From positions 1-64,000 of the forward strand of contig NZ_LDOT01000034.1 in assembly GCF_001029445.1 (NCBI RefSeq): DNA of 64,000 nucleotides, given 5' to 3'. Source of the DNA: Photobacterium aquae. GTDB lineage: Bacteria; Pseudomonadota; Gammaproteobacteria; Enterobacterales; Vibrionaceae. A program made the translations under genes and the position numbers. The first letter of the stretch is position 1, and each line of letters starts with the position of its first letter. This document shows, one piece after another, positions 1 through 8,471 of the stretch. The notes beneath the pieces were generated by a model. That model did no database searches. It had not been told where the DNA came from and was given only the letters and a program-made list of their open reading frames with translations.

Positions 1-403
1 GTGAATATATTGACCAACATAGTAAACCGACTGCGTTTTACAGCGATCGCCATGCTGTTTTCCATGTCAGTAAGCGTGATGCGCAAACCGACCGACTCAC
101 CCAATTTGGTCGAGTTCTTCAAGACCGTAATATCGAGCTTATTTGTGCCAACAGTTCACAAGCTAAAGGCCGTGTCGAGCGAGCCAACAAAACCTTACAT
201 GATCGCTTAGTTAAAGAAGAATCGATACTATCGAGCAAGCGAATGCATGGCTCCCCGACTTCATCGCTGATTTCAACCAGCACTTTGCCAAACCGGCGCG
301 TTATCCCAAGGACATGCACCGGGCAGTACGTGAATCGCCCAGCGAAATCGATGATATATTTGCGTGGCAAGAACCAAGAAAACTCTCAAAGTCACAGACT
401 TAA
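1..403 (+). pseudogene. Decayed C-terminal half of an IS1202/ISNCY-type DDE transposase
   Basis: The reading frame is open at the window edge and reads through YSDRHAVFHV and then SSQAKGRVERANKTL. These match the last two acidic residues of an rve-type DDE integrase core (D in SDRH, E in GRVER). Near 216-221 the frame shifts. The other frame continues with IEQANAWLPDFIADF and PARYPKDMHRAVRESPSE, the usual region after the catalytic core, and stops at 401-403. The normal C-terminal domain is missing; only short out-of-frame echoes such as YPIDP follow to about 546. No intact terminal repeat was seen. The element is dead, and its 5' part lies outside the window. Family assignment is by recognition of the motif series. 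Confidence 0.8.
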
Positions 404-532
404 GGTTACCTATCCCATTGATCCGTTGGGTGAATCAAATTCCATCTCGCCCTCTTACCCGATTTCGTCTTCAACGGCATCAACGTTGTTCGATGTCCAG
501 ACCACAGCACCCGCAACCAGCAAGGCAAACGA

Positions 533-569
533 AAAAAGCCCGTTAATCCTACAGACTTGCGGGCTTTAG
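533..569. terminator. Bidirectional hairpin after the transposase remnant
   Basis: AAAGCCCG at 535-542 pairs with CGGGCTTT at 560-567 across a 17-nt loop. A run of A precedes it, which becomes a T run on the minus strand. It can serve the remnant on the plus strand and the small gene on the minus strand. Confidence 0.6.
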
Positions 570-579
570 GAAATATGGT

Positions 580-861
580 CTAAAGCATATTTATTTGTTC
601 TCTCAATTTATGCTTAAGCAATTTTGATAATTTAGTTCTAACTTCAATATCAACATTTACATCACTAAATACCCTTTCAAAATCAATAAGAGTGCAGTAA
701 ATGCCTTCGACTTCTTTAAATTTATCCTTTAAGTCAACAAAAATTGAAATATAATATTCAACTTCTCTATGGGCTATTTCAGGTGTGCTTCGTGCTGGAG
801 TCCAGAAGTTTAACTTCACAAGTAACATATCTTTATCTAGATAATTTTCTAACGTATTCAC
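580..861 (-). CDS. Hypothetical protein, 93 aa
   Basis: I do not recognise this family. The product is predicted cytoplasmic, rich in Leu, Lys, Glu and Asp, with no signal peptide or membrane segment. The C-terminal third (VRTKLSKLLKHKLREQINML) looks helical and basic. I chose GTG at 861 because AGAGG lies eight bases before it; a TTG two codons upstream is the alternative but sits too close to that ribosome site. The region is markedly more AT-rich than the core genes further on and lies between two broken genes, so it probably belongs to an acquired segment. Function unknown. Confidence 0.55.
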   Translation of the reverse strand: MNTLENYLDKDMLLVKLNFWTPARSTPEIAHREVEYYISIFVDLKDKFKEVEGIYCTLIDFERVFSDVNVDIEVRTKLSKLLKHKLREQINML

Positions 862-993
862 AGTCAAATCCTCTGTATTAAAAGAACAAGATCACATCCG
901 AAGCCCCCCTTGTAAATCATTAAATTTATGAGTGATTTATTATTGATAGAACAGCTTTAAAAAGATATTAATTATGTGACATTGCTCATAATT

Positions 994-1338
994 CTATTTG
1001 TCAAATATATAACTACATGTTGTGTTTGAAATGCCACTTATTCCATTGTATTCATGTGCAGTAATATTAACGTTATCCCATGATACTGGTATTGGCTTAT
1101 TAGCAACTAGATTTAAAATATCAGCGCATTCTTGGTAATCAGCTTTTGTATTTGGGATGAATCTATGAACACTTCGAAAAGCAACAACCGTCAGGCTATT
1201 TCCTGTATCTTTAGAGCTATATTCAAAATTATCACCATATGTCACTGGACCAACGTGATTTACTAATTTTAATGTAGGAGCTGAACATCCAGCTAACATG
1301 CACAAAAAACACATTATCGAAACATTCTTATAAGTCAT
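994..1338 (-). CDS. Putative small lipoprotein, 114 aa
   Basis: The N terminus is a lipoprotein signal: a Lys near the start, a hydrophobic stretch, then the lipobox LAGC with the acylated Cys at residue 18. The mature part, about 97 residues, has two more Cys (in YQECADIL and NTTCSYIF) that could form a disulfide in the periplasm. I do not recognise the family. It stands alone in an AT-rich region between a hypothetical gene and a broken gene. Only the export and lipidation are supported by sequence; the role is unknown. Confidence 0.6.
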   Translation of the reverse strand: MTYKNVSIMCFLCMLAGCSAPTLKLVNHVGPVTYGDNFEYSSKDTGNSLTVVAFRSVHRFIPNTKADYQECADILNLVANKPIPVSWDNVNITAHEYNGISGISNTTCSYIFDK

Positions 1339-1481
1339 TTTAATCTCACGCTATGTACAATTAAGAACTACCATTTTGTGTGAAATTACATTTACATAAA
1401 GAGTTATTTATGAATTATGTGATATTGGCTGCGATAACAACTTTACCAACAAATAACTCCCTCCTTCCACGCCTTACCATC

Positions 1482-1815
1482 CTACAAGATGTACTCGAGC
1501 TTTTTGAGTTTGGTGATTGCCTCAGCTCGGCCTTTTGCATCATCACACAGGCAAAAATTGGCAGTTATCAATGATAGTTTTCGATACTTCCTGCCCACGC
1601 TGGAACATATTGATGCAGTGCAACCCGAACTTGCACACTAGCCTCAAGATTTTGCAGTGATACCTAGCAGCTTTTCCGGCAGTGCTGGTATGCTCGGCCA
1701 CTTCCTCGTACACCACTTTTAGCGGTTTGGGGTATTTGCCGTTATCGCATCCCCAAGCGGATCCGATCGGTTTGATAGACAGATCTTTGGCCTGGTGGGC
1801 AATATCTTTTGATTT
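1482..1815 (-). pseudogene. Broken gene remnant, family not recognised
   Basis: On the minus strand an open frame without a start codon begins just after a stop (1816-1818). It reads through KDIAHQAKDLSIKPIGSAWG, KPLKVVYEEVAEHTSTAGKA and INMFQRGQEVSKTI before stopping near 1545. One base over, the sequence continues as CDDAKGRAEAITKLKKLEYI to a stop at 1482-1484. The composition looks like real coding sequence interrupted by a frameshift and missing its 5' end. It may be a second transposase remnant given the neighbouring one, but no catalytic motif is visible, so I do not name it. Confidence 0.45.
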
Positions 1816-1919
1816 CTATATACTGTCGCTTGCGTATTATCATTGCCTAGACAAAAATGTTTTTTGATGAGGTAAGAACTATGAGTGACTCTGTTTATAC
1901 ACAGGGAATATAAGACTAC

Positions 1920-2330
1920 ATGGAAATGTTCAGCTGGTTGTTCAACAATTCATCCTGGTTAATGAAAAGACTTCTTGGCAAAAGTACCAAGTGGTTTGAG
2001 ATTCTTAGTGGTGCCATAATTTGTTTTGCGTCTTTTTCGGTAGTAGCATCTGACGGAGAAGATGTTACGGCAGGATATCATTTACTTTCAAAACAGTATG
2101 AGCAATATTATTTAAACCATCATTTAGATGATGCAATGGAAGTAGCTCTTAAGCAGTTGGATATGGATCCAAGTGATTCAGTTGCTTTTTTACGGCTAGC
2201 ATTATCAATCCGTGGTTCATGTGACCAAGTAAAGCCGTATTACAGTCAATATGGTTCAATGAATCAGTTCAAAGATGTAACAGTTTTAGCAAAGAAAATC
2301 ATTCAGAAAGAGTGCGGTATAGACTTGTGA
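1920..2330 (+). CDS. Hypothetical exported protein, 136 aa
   Basis: A hydrophobic segment (WFEILSGAIICFASFSVVAS) followed by Asp looks like a signal peptide with cleavage after the Ala-Ser. If so, translation may really start at the internal ATG at 1962 (MKRLLGK), which gives a conventional n-region; the longer start has only a weak ribosome site. The remaining hundred residues resemble a single TPR-like helical pair (YLNHHLDDAMEVALKQLDMD, then PSDSVAFLRLALSIRG) and carry two Cys. Family and function are not recognised. Confidence 0.55.
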   Translation: MEMFSWLFNNSSWLMKRLLGKSTKWFEILSGAIICFASFSVVASDGEDVTAGYHLLSKQYEQYYLNHHLDDAMEVALKQLDMDPSDSVAFLRLALSIRGSCDQVKPYYSQYGSMNQFKDVTVLAKKIIQKECGIDL

Positions 2331-2449
2331 GTTGTGCCTAAAGGCATCAAGATGACTGGTTATACTCAGCAGTTTTTGCATGGAATATAGTGCGCTGGTG
2401 AATTTATTATGGCGCACCTTATGCCCGGCGCTATACCTTAGGAGTTAAA

Positions 2450-2755
2450 ATGTACAAAGAGCCTTGGTGTGATATCAAAGAATTTCCTACTCGCCACGCA
2501 GAATCATTAGTCTCTGAATTAATAACTGAATTCTCTGATCAAAATGTTGATTGGATTAAGTCTAGTATTGAGCTATTAGCAAAGAGAGAGGATCAAGATG
2601 AAATACTTATTACTTCCGAGGGTAAGTTTTATATTATTCATCTAACTTGGTCAGGCAGGTCAGAGCAAGCGCCTTACCCGATAACTTCATGCTATGAATC
2701 TTGGGAACAAGTTTTGGCTCGTTTAAGCAGTGATTCGGATCAATACGAGGCATAA
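2450..2755 (+). CDS. Hypothetical protein, 101 aa
   Basis: The ATG is preceded by a good ribosome site (AGGAG, six bases upstream). The product is acidic, soluble, and without signal or membrane segment. Features that stand out are a Trp-rich distribution (PWCDIKEF, VDWIKSS, HLTWSGR, YESWEQV) and an alternating beta pattern in the middle (DEILITSEGKFYIIHLTW). This could be a small immunity-type or nucleotide-interacting fold, but I cannot assign a family. It sits alone in the AT-rich accessory segment. Confidence 0.6.
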   Translation: MYKEPWCDIKEFPTRHAESLVSELITEFSDQNVDWIKSSIELLAKREDQDEILITSEGKFYIIHLTWSGRSEQAPYPITSCYESWEQVLARLSSDSDQYEA

Positions 2756-3696
2756 CATAGCAAGTCATCTTAACTGCCCGCCAAATTATCATTTTTCCGT
2801 ATGGCTATTAGATTGAAGCTGTTAAGTTTATAGTGGTTTTATATTTTTACACTGTTTGCAACAGTAACTGAGATATCTTGATAAAATACCATTAAAACAG
2901 TGACTTATAACAAAACACACCAATAGCTATGTACATTCATACACTTCTATAATCACCTCATATTAAAACATCCCCTATTCCAGCGCAGTGAGTTGCACTT
3001 CTTGTGAGGATGTTTCAACCACATCGATACAAAATCAACCAAATCACATCCCGATAACCCACTTGTGACACCGTCACACTTTTATCATTTAGGATTTTAT
3101 TGGTAGTTTGTGTGGATGATTTTGGCTTATAAATAAACTCAACAGATGTTTATTGTAAAACAGAGAGATTAGTTCTACTGGCAAGTTACACAGACGACGT
3201 TGTTGAGTATAAAAATATGCCTAACGAGTTTTGTCAATCGACTCAATCGCTTTACCTCTCGGCGTTGGGCAGTTTTACATTTCAAACTGACTCAGCATAC
3301 CTGAAAGATCGCGTGATCTGTCATGATCGCTTGATTGATCTTAAGAGATACAAACAAAGATCGAAGTGTCGTGCATTAATAGGAAGTTGTGGCAACCACA
3401 CAATTTTCATCTTGTGCAATCTGGCACTCACGCGAACTCTGTTGGTGTCCCATTGTATAAGAAGAAATGTGCCTAAATAGCACCATAATAAACAAAACTC
3501 AAAATGAGTAGCTAACCTCATAGTCATGATCTTATATTCTCTGTTATGGCTAAAATTGAATATTGTTTATTTGGCTTTAATCTTCAATTAATTAAGCCCT
3601 ATTCTGTTTTAGCTTAATTATGTATTTTATCTATTACATGAGAATATTATCTTATATAATATCTCTTATAGCAGATAATATATTCCTCATTATTTT
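2756..3696. other. AT-rich non-coding stretch upstream of the integrase
   Basis: There is no convincing gene in this 940-bp stretch. It contains a matS palindrome (3065-3077), an inverted repeat AAACATCC/GGATGTTT near 2970-3030, and several GATC sites close together at 3307-3363. An open frame at 3217-3480 has no ribosome site and a composition unlike a protein. The last 150 bp before the integrase are very AT-rich. Confidence 0.5.
3065..3077. other. matS site (MatP-binding, Ter macrodomain)
   Basis: GTGACACCGTCAC matches the consensus GTGACRNYGTCAC exactly and is intergenic. Confidence 0.85.
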
Positions 3697-5142
3697 ATGT
3701 CAGCGCTCTATAATAATTACCAACTCCCGGCATCGCTTAAAACTGGCTCTGCAGTGGGTCGTCATATCAGTCGTATTCATGAAGCCGTATCCAATCCGGC
3801 ACTGAGTTATATCAACTCGTTGGCGGCGACCAATACGACCGGCGGCCGGGCAAATGCCCGATTTATGCTTGAGCGGTTTTGTCGATTTCTCATTGGTGGT
3901 TCGGTAAACAAAATGGATTGGCTCGTTCTGCTAACCGACCCGAATTTGACCCAGCGGGCTATCGCTGGTTTTCTTCGATACAAAGCACAACAAAAAGCGT
4001 TTTATACTGGTCGTAGAGTCGATGTGGAACAACCTTACCTCAATATGCATTTAACCCCTGTTATTGAAGGTATCCATGCTGTTGCTCGGGCGGCGATAAA
4101 TGCTGGCTATCTTACTGAAAGCCAATGGGCACAATCTGTTAGTCAGTTATCGAAATCAGATCTTGATAGCATTGAACCACTAGAATACGGCTGGCTACCT
4201 GAATCAATGCCCGCTTTTACTCCTGTTATAAGTGAGGATGAGATAAGCCTAACCGCTCATCAGGCGCTAGAAGGTTTTAGCACTTTTTGTATTACTTCGT
4301 GCATCCACCGTTTTGATTGGGATGGCTTGCTCACGGCCCCCGTCGTTAAGGCAACGATTAGTGAATACCTTGATCAGGGTGTAATTTTGAACGGTGAAAA
4401 AGAAAGAGACTACAGCCCCGCTACCGCAGACAATTTGTTTCGAATGATCAGAGGTGTGGCCGAACACCATTGGTTAGCAGAGAATATTACTGTTGAGCGC
4501 TTACAGAGAATCAAGGCCATCAAACTTCCAAGAGGCTCACGAAAAACATCGGGGCGATATATCAGCTATCAAGATCTCGATAAGATACTGAATATTGCTA
4601 GCACCCACCCTAACCCAGTTCGCGCCATACGAGATCAAGCAATCTTTTCAGTCTTGTATGAAACCGGTTTACGTCGTTCTGAAATTATATCGCTGTCTAT
4701 GGGATGCATCGATTGGAGCCGTGGCTGTATTAATATTATCGGTAAGGGTAACAAAGAGCGTAATATCTATTTTGATCAAAATGGTGAGATGATCAAAAAA
4801 CTCAATAATTGGTTATCGGTGCGCAATAGCATTATGACTACCGATACGAATATTGCGAAAGAACCCATTTTCTGCGGGATTTCAAAATCCAAAGTACCCA
4901 CAGGAAAGAAGATCAGCACCCAAACAATCAATGATATTTGTAAATGGTTAAGCCAACATGGATTTCATCGGACTATCTCTCCGCATGATTTTCGACATTC
5001 ATTGGCGACAAATTTGCTTAGCCAAAATTTCGACTTGCTCTCTGTCAGCCAAGTACTTGGCCATAGTTCTCTATCCACAACACAGCGTTATGACCAACGT
5101 GGTGAAGAGTCGTTAAGACAAACTATTGTAAGGCGAATTTAG
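3697..5142 (+). CDS. Tyrosine recombinase/integrase with a double N-terminal core-binding region, 481 aa
   Basis: The C-terminal catalytic domain (about 280-481) holds the tyrosine-recombinase set: Arg in YETGLRRSEI, Lys in GKGNKERNI, HxxR in SPHDFRHSLAT, His in VLGHSSLSTTQ and the nucleophile Tyr in QRYDQRG. The N-terminal 280 residues are longer than the usual single SAM-like core-binding domain. They appear to contain two related copies, since FCRFLI..MDWLVLLTDP (around 60-90) resembles FSTFCI..FDWDGLLTAP (around 190-215). Such enzymes cut and rejoin DNA at specific sites. No obvious attachment repeats, cargo genes or excisionase were found, so it may be an orphan chromosomal recombinase. 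A matS site begins eight bases past its stop. Confidence 0.88.
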   Translation: MSALYNNYQLPASLKTGSAVGRHISRIHEAVSNPALSYINSLAATNTTGGRANARFMLERFCRFLIGGSVNKMDWLVLLTDPNLTQRAIAGFLRYKAQQKAFYTGRRVDVEQPYLNMHLTPVIEGIHAVARAAINAGYLTESQWAQSVSQLSKSDLDSIEPLEYGWLPESMPAFTPVISEDEISLTAHQALEGFSTFCITSCIHRFDWDGLLTAPVVKATISEYLDQGVILNGEKERDYSPATADNLFRMIRGVAEHHWLAENITVERLQRIKAIKLPRGSRKTSGRYISYQDLDKILNIASTHPNPVRAIRDQAIFSVLYETGLRRSEIISLSMGCIDWSRGCINIIGKGNKERNIYFDQNGEMIKKLNNWLSVRNSIMTTDTNIAKEPIFCGISKSKVPTGKKISTQTINDICKWLSQHGFHRTISPHDFRHSLATNLLSQNFDLLSVSQVLGHSSLSTTQRYDQRGEESLRQTIVRRI

Positions 5143-5149
5143 TAATTTC

Positions 5150-5162
5150 GTGACGTTGTCAC
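5150..5162. other. matS site
   Basis: GTGACGTTGTCAC is an exact match to GTGACRNYGTCAC, located just downstream of the integrase stop codon. Confidence 0.85.
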
Positions 5163-5201
5163 TGATGTTGGTGAGTATCGGCTTTAATGAGTTAATGGGA
5201 T

Positions 5202-5942
5202 TTACTCGTTCTGCTCAATTTTCTGTAGTACCGAAGAAATCACAAACTCATTAAGGAAAATATCGTGGTCGCCAGTAATTTCATCGTACTTCACAGTCTT
5301 ATTGTGCTCTTTCAGTTTATTAACATAATTGACGCTCAGATATGGTTTCGTGACCGGATCATCACTACCACAAATAACATGAATATCAGTGCGATCAGAA
5401 ATATATTGAGTTAACTCTATCGGTGAGGTTCTCTTCAATTTTCCCCAGAATAGTGGATACTTTAAATATCTCAACATATCCCTACGCCAGGGGTTTATGT
5501 CTGATGGGCACGATACGATAATCGCCGAATGAGCAATATCCGGATAGTAAGCAATTAGCTTTCCCGTTATAGCTGCACCACCTGAATGGCCAGCAATTAT
5601 GACCTTTGCCGGATTAAAACGTTGTTTGAGTAGCTCTATGGCGTTGGCTAACTGTTGGATTCTTTTTCGATCGTAATTATCGCCAACGGTAAAACCACGC
5701 CGACCGCTTGATTTATGCCCTTGCCCATCTTTATAACCAGGCCGAAGTAAACCGACAGCAATAACATGGTTCGCGTTATCCGCAATCATTCTGGCAAAAG
5801 TATTCTGATACGAGGCAGGTCCAGTGGGACAATCACCATGAATAGCTATAACTAGAGAGCAAGGTTTACCTCCTCCCTTCTGATAGATTTTGGCAATTGT
5901 GGTTTGTTCATCAACCTTAAGTTCAACAAATTCACCCGGCAC
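5202..5942 (-). CDS. Alpha/beta hydrolase, 246 aa
   Basis: The fold is recognisable from VIAIHGDCPTG (oxyanion-region strand and turn), the nucleophile elbow GHSGG (Ser about residue 119), the acid in ICGSDDPV, and the catalytic His in TGDHDIF. There is no signal peptide, so it is probably a cytoplasmic serine hydrolase (esterase or peptidase type); the substrate cannot be read. GTG at 5942 is the likely start, with GAGAGG six bases upstream. It is the last gene of a tight minus-strand group (exported protein, glutathione transferase, small Cys protein, this hydrolase) with gaps of 15-45 bp, so it is probably co-transcribed with them. Confidence 0.82.
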   Translation of the reverse strand: MPGEFVELKVDEQTTIAKIYQKGGGKPCSLVIAIHGDCPTGPASYQNTFARMIADNANHVIAVGLLRPGYKDGQGHKSSGRRGFTVGDNYDRKRIQQLANAIELLKQRFNPAKVIIAGHSGGAAITGKLIAYYPDIAHSAIIVSCPSDINPWRRDMLRYLKYPLFWGKLKRTSPIELTQYISDRTDIHVICGSDDPVTKPYLSVNYVNKLKEHNKTVKYDEITGDHDIFLNEFVISSVLQKIEQNE

Positions 5943-5957
5943 GTTTAACCTCTCTAC

Positions 5958-6122
5958 TTAGTTGGCTATCGTATCAGCACGCTTTTCTTTGCTTGTTACC
6001 TTGGGGATATAAAAGCCACAAGCTTCCCGTTTGGCGGTTGTTGGCATTTCCCATGCACCGCATAGATCTTTCGTACTCATTTTAGTACGTGAAAAATGGC
6101 GGCACTTACCGCATGTTTCCAT
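5958..6122 (-). CDS. Small Cys-containing protein, 54 aa
   Basis: This short frame reads METCGKCRHF, then DLCGAWEM, then REACGFYIP, and ends at TAA 15 bases before the hydrolase start. The CxxC pair followed by two spaced Cys suggests a small metal-binding (zinc-ribbon-like) protein. It fits neatly between the glutathione transferase and the hydrolase, in the same direction, with short gaps. Both neighbours are intact and the composition looks like real protein, so I call it a gene. No family name is offered. Confidence 0.65.
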   Translation of the reverse strand: METCGKCRHFSRTKMSTKDLCGAWEMPTTAKREACGFYIPKVTSKEKRADTIAN

Positions 6123-6137
6123 ACGTTTTTCCTATCA

Positions 6138-6785
6138 TTAAATTTCAGCCTTGAATGGTGTCAGATCCATCCCTTCAATTTCGCATACGGCTTTTACTGT
6201 TGAATGTTCACACATACGTTTTAAATACCCAGCCAAGTGTGGGAATGTAAGCGGCGATCTCGCAACAGGTAATGACCATTCAGCAAGCATAAACAAAAAG
6301 AAGTCACAGGCTGAGATCTCGCTGCCAAGCAGATATACATTGTCAGCAAGTTGGTCATCTATGATTGATAGTGATTCGGCTATACGCTCGTCTTGTGCCG
6401 CAATAAGTGCCGGTATGCTTTGCTCATCCTTTATATTACGATGCGGGTAATAGCGAACCATCAGTTGTGGTTGCAATGTATTATTCAAGAATGCCAGCCA
6501 CTGATAAAACAATGGTCTTTTGGGAGATCCCAGTGGGGGGATTAATTGATACTCAGGATGTTGCTCACAGAGGTGGATACAAATAGCAGCGCTTTCGAAA
6601 ATAGGCTGGCCATTATCAACCAACGTTGGAATCCGCCCTGCCGGATTTAGTTTCAGATATTCGGGTGATTTATGCCAATTTGATTTTTTATCAACTAAAA
6701 CAAGATCATAGTCAAGTCGCATATGATGAAGAAAAAAATGCGGAGCCAAACTTGCGTTATTCGGATAGTAGTAAAGCTGATACAT
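6138..6785 (-). CDS. Glutathione S-transferase family protein, 215 aa
   Basis: The N-terminal thioredoxin-like domain begins MYQLYYYPNNASLAPHFFLH and contains the cis-Pro/gamma-glutamyl-binding region LNPAGRIPTLVDNG and ESAAICIHL (Glu-Ser contact with glutathione). The helical C-terminal domain carries the N-capping motif SACDFFLFML. Length is normal for the family. I start at 6785 rather than 33 bases upstream because the family begins directly at this beta strand. The enzyme conjugates or reduces substrates using glutathione in the cytosol; the substrate is unknown. It belongs to the same short operon as the exported protein upstream and the Cys protein and hydrolase downstream. Confidence 0.88.
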   Translation of the reverse strand: MYQLYYYPNNASLAPHFFLHHMRLDYDLVLVDKKSNWHKSPEYLKLNPAGRIPTLVDNGQPIFESAAICIHLCEQHPEYQLIPPLGSPKRPLFYQWLAFLNNTLQPQLMVRYYPHRNIKDEQSIPALIAAQDERIAESLSIIDDQLADNVYLLGSEISACDFFLFMLAEWSLPVARSPLTFPHLAGYLKRMCEHSTVKAVCEIEGMDLTPFKAEI

Positions 6786-6830
6786 ACTTAATTCCCATTT
6801 AAGTCCTTCAAAACACATAGAACTTTCACT

Positions 6831-7370
6831 CTACTTTAATATGAAGATCGATTCCATCATCTCTTTCCCTTTTGGTAGCCATTCATCTGCTAATTCGATA
6901 CTGGTAGTAAAATGAATTGTCAAAAAACGTTCATTTACCGATGCACCATATACTATAAGATGTTGTGACATACGATTGCCTATTGTCGGAAGAATAAACT
7001 CCATGACAATAAAATCATTACCATTTTGCTCTATAACCTGATCTCTTATCCATTTTGATCCTGGCGGCATACCTTTGTGTACTTTCTTGGAAAGAGAACG
7101 ATGTTGATAACGGAAGTACTTAGAGCTAATGGGATCTTGCGTGTAGCTATACATCAGCATCACATCGCCTGATTCGTTGCTTAATACTTCATCTGGCCTT
7201 TGTGATTTCGAACCAAAATGAGCCTTAATTTGTTCATCGCTCATCTCTTTAAATTTATAGGGCGTCAACATTAATACTTTCCCGTCGAGCATCTCTACAG
7301 GCCCCAAATCGCTGGCTGATGACATCACACTTAACATCGACAAAAATAAAGTAATCACTATTTTCTTCAT
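6831..7370 (-). CDS. Hypothetical periplasmic protein, 179 aa
   Basis: The signal peptide is MKKIVITLFLSMLSVMSSAS with probable cleavage after SAS. The mature region has a mixed beta/alpha pattern (DGKVLMLTPYKFKEM, DVMLMYSYTQD, FIVMEFILPTIGN, RFLTIHFTTS) typical of small periplasmic stress or detoxification-associated proteins, but I cannot name a domain. It is the first gene of the four-gene operon that continues into the glutathione transferase, 45 bp away. The upstream 300 bp carry no other gene, so the operon promoter probably lies there. Confidence 0.68.
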   Translation of the reverse strand: MKKIVITLFLSMLSVMSSASDLGPVEMLDGKVLMLTPYKFKEMSDEQIKAHFGSKSQRPDEVLSNESGDVMLMYSYTQDPISSKYFRYQHRSLSKKVHKGMPPGSKWIRDQVIEQNGNDFIVMEFILPTIGNRMSQHLIVYGASVNERFLTIHFTTSIELADEWLPKGKEMMESIFILK

Positions 7371-7667
7371 ATCATTCCTTGTGACGTTTCTTTTCCCTAT
7401 CGTTTAATACTTATCAGAAACTTTTCTTTGCAAACAATCATCTCACCATAGGTGACCTATTGCGCATATTTTCTGTTTGAATACTGCATATCTGTGATAT
7501 GTGTGGAAGAAAAATAAATCCTTCATGATTTAGCCGCGGACTTATGCGGTTACAACCGCATTTGTACTGTTGAGTATTTTCACATTGAATTTGTTTACGT
7601 AGGTTAGTCAGAACTAGCTCTAACATTTGTTTTTGCGGCCTAGATTGGTTCTATTGTTATAAACACC
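7371..7667. other. AT-rich upstream region, no gene seen
   Basis: This presumably carries the promoter of the minus-strand operon. A minus-strand frame at 7438-7626 has no ribosome site and an unlikely composition, so it is not called. Confidence 0.4.
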
Positions 7668-7904
7668 ATGTCAACAACTAGGTCGCTTTTTTTCATTCAC
7701 ATAGAACATTATCCATTCACTCAACAAAAAGATTCCAGAAAATAAATTCGATTTTCTGCGGGGCATGATTGGAAAAACACAGAGCTTCAAATAGATTTAC
7801 TCAGCACAATCTATGCAGGTATTTTTCATCCTGAAATAGACTATGCTGAGAGCGTTCTAAGTCCTTCATCTGAATATCTTTGGTATATCGTTAATGGTAT
7901 GTAG
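7668..7904 (+). pseudogene. Interrupted small ORF
   Basis: An ATG frame reads MSTTRSLFFIHIEHYPFTQQ and stops at 7743-7745. The same frame then continues for 52 codons (GHDWKNTELQIDLLSTIYAG, FHPEIDYAESVLSPSSEYLW) to a stop at 7902-7904. The second half looks like real protein. The arrangement suggests a small gene with an in-frame nonsense mutation or a truncated N terminus. No family recognised. Confidence 0.3.
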
Positions 7905-8052
7905 GTTGTTTTAGAATAGCACCACATAGACAAATCACGGTATCTCGTTCATCCAATACTAAGTACTCATCGCACTGATTACATACTGGGCATGGCTCGT
8001 CGTCTAATTTTTTCTCTTCAATCATATCAACCTCTTCATGATGTTTCGTCAT
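7891..8052 (-). CDS. Small zinc-ribbon-like protein, 53 aa
   Basis: The frame reads MTKHHEEVDMIEEKKLDDEP, then CPVCNQCDEYLVL and VICLCGAIL, ending in QPTYH. Two CxxC/CxC clusters separated by about 17 residues are the layout of a small zinc ribbon. It overlaps the 3' end of the interrupted plus-strand ORF by a few bases. It stands alone, so expression is uncertain, but the Cys spacing and clean composition argue for a real gene. Function unknown. Confidence 0.5.
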   Translation of the reverse strand: MTKHHEEVDMIEEKKLDDEPCPVCNQCDEYLVLDERDTVICLCGAILKQPTYH

Positions 8053-8471
8053 GAGAATGTTGTAGCAAGTGGATCATCAGAAAACTTCCACTTTTGACAC
8101 AAATTAGGTCTAGGTCTCAAATTAAATTATTTGTATCAGTAATTTCAACATCAATAACCTGAGTCATGTCGCGCTATTATCAATAATAAAACTTTATTAA
8201 AAAGGTAAAAAAACCAAGCTGTTACGGTAATATCTGGTAAAGTAAATTCTCTTTGCCAACAAATTTTTGATATGATTTCATGATTAGACATGAAATATAT
8301 AGATGCGCTCTCGATATAGTTTATACCAATAGCTTCACTGCTAAGAATTACCTGTGAACCACTTCTAAAAAATCAAGTAAACCCAATGGATAACCAAATT
8401 ACACATCGATACTTTAGTACTGATTCTGTAACAATAAAAAAGAAAATAATCGAATAAAAAGAAGGTGTCTT
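8053..8471. other. AT-rich spacer, no gene seen
   Basis: No open frame with a ribosome site was found. It probably carries the promoter for the small exported protein that follows. Confidence 0.4.

Noticed and set aside
3307-3363. Cluster of five GATC sites
   Set aside because: Spacing (8, 10, 12 and about 20 bp) is irregular and does not match RctB iterons. A replication origin is not expected in a matS-rich terminus region.
3217-3480. Plus-strand open frame of 87 codons before the integrase
   Set aside because: No ribosome site, unlikely composition, and an overlapping minus-strand frame of similar length; both look like chance.
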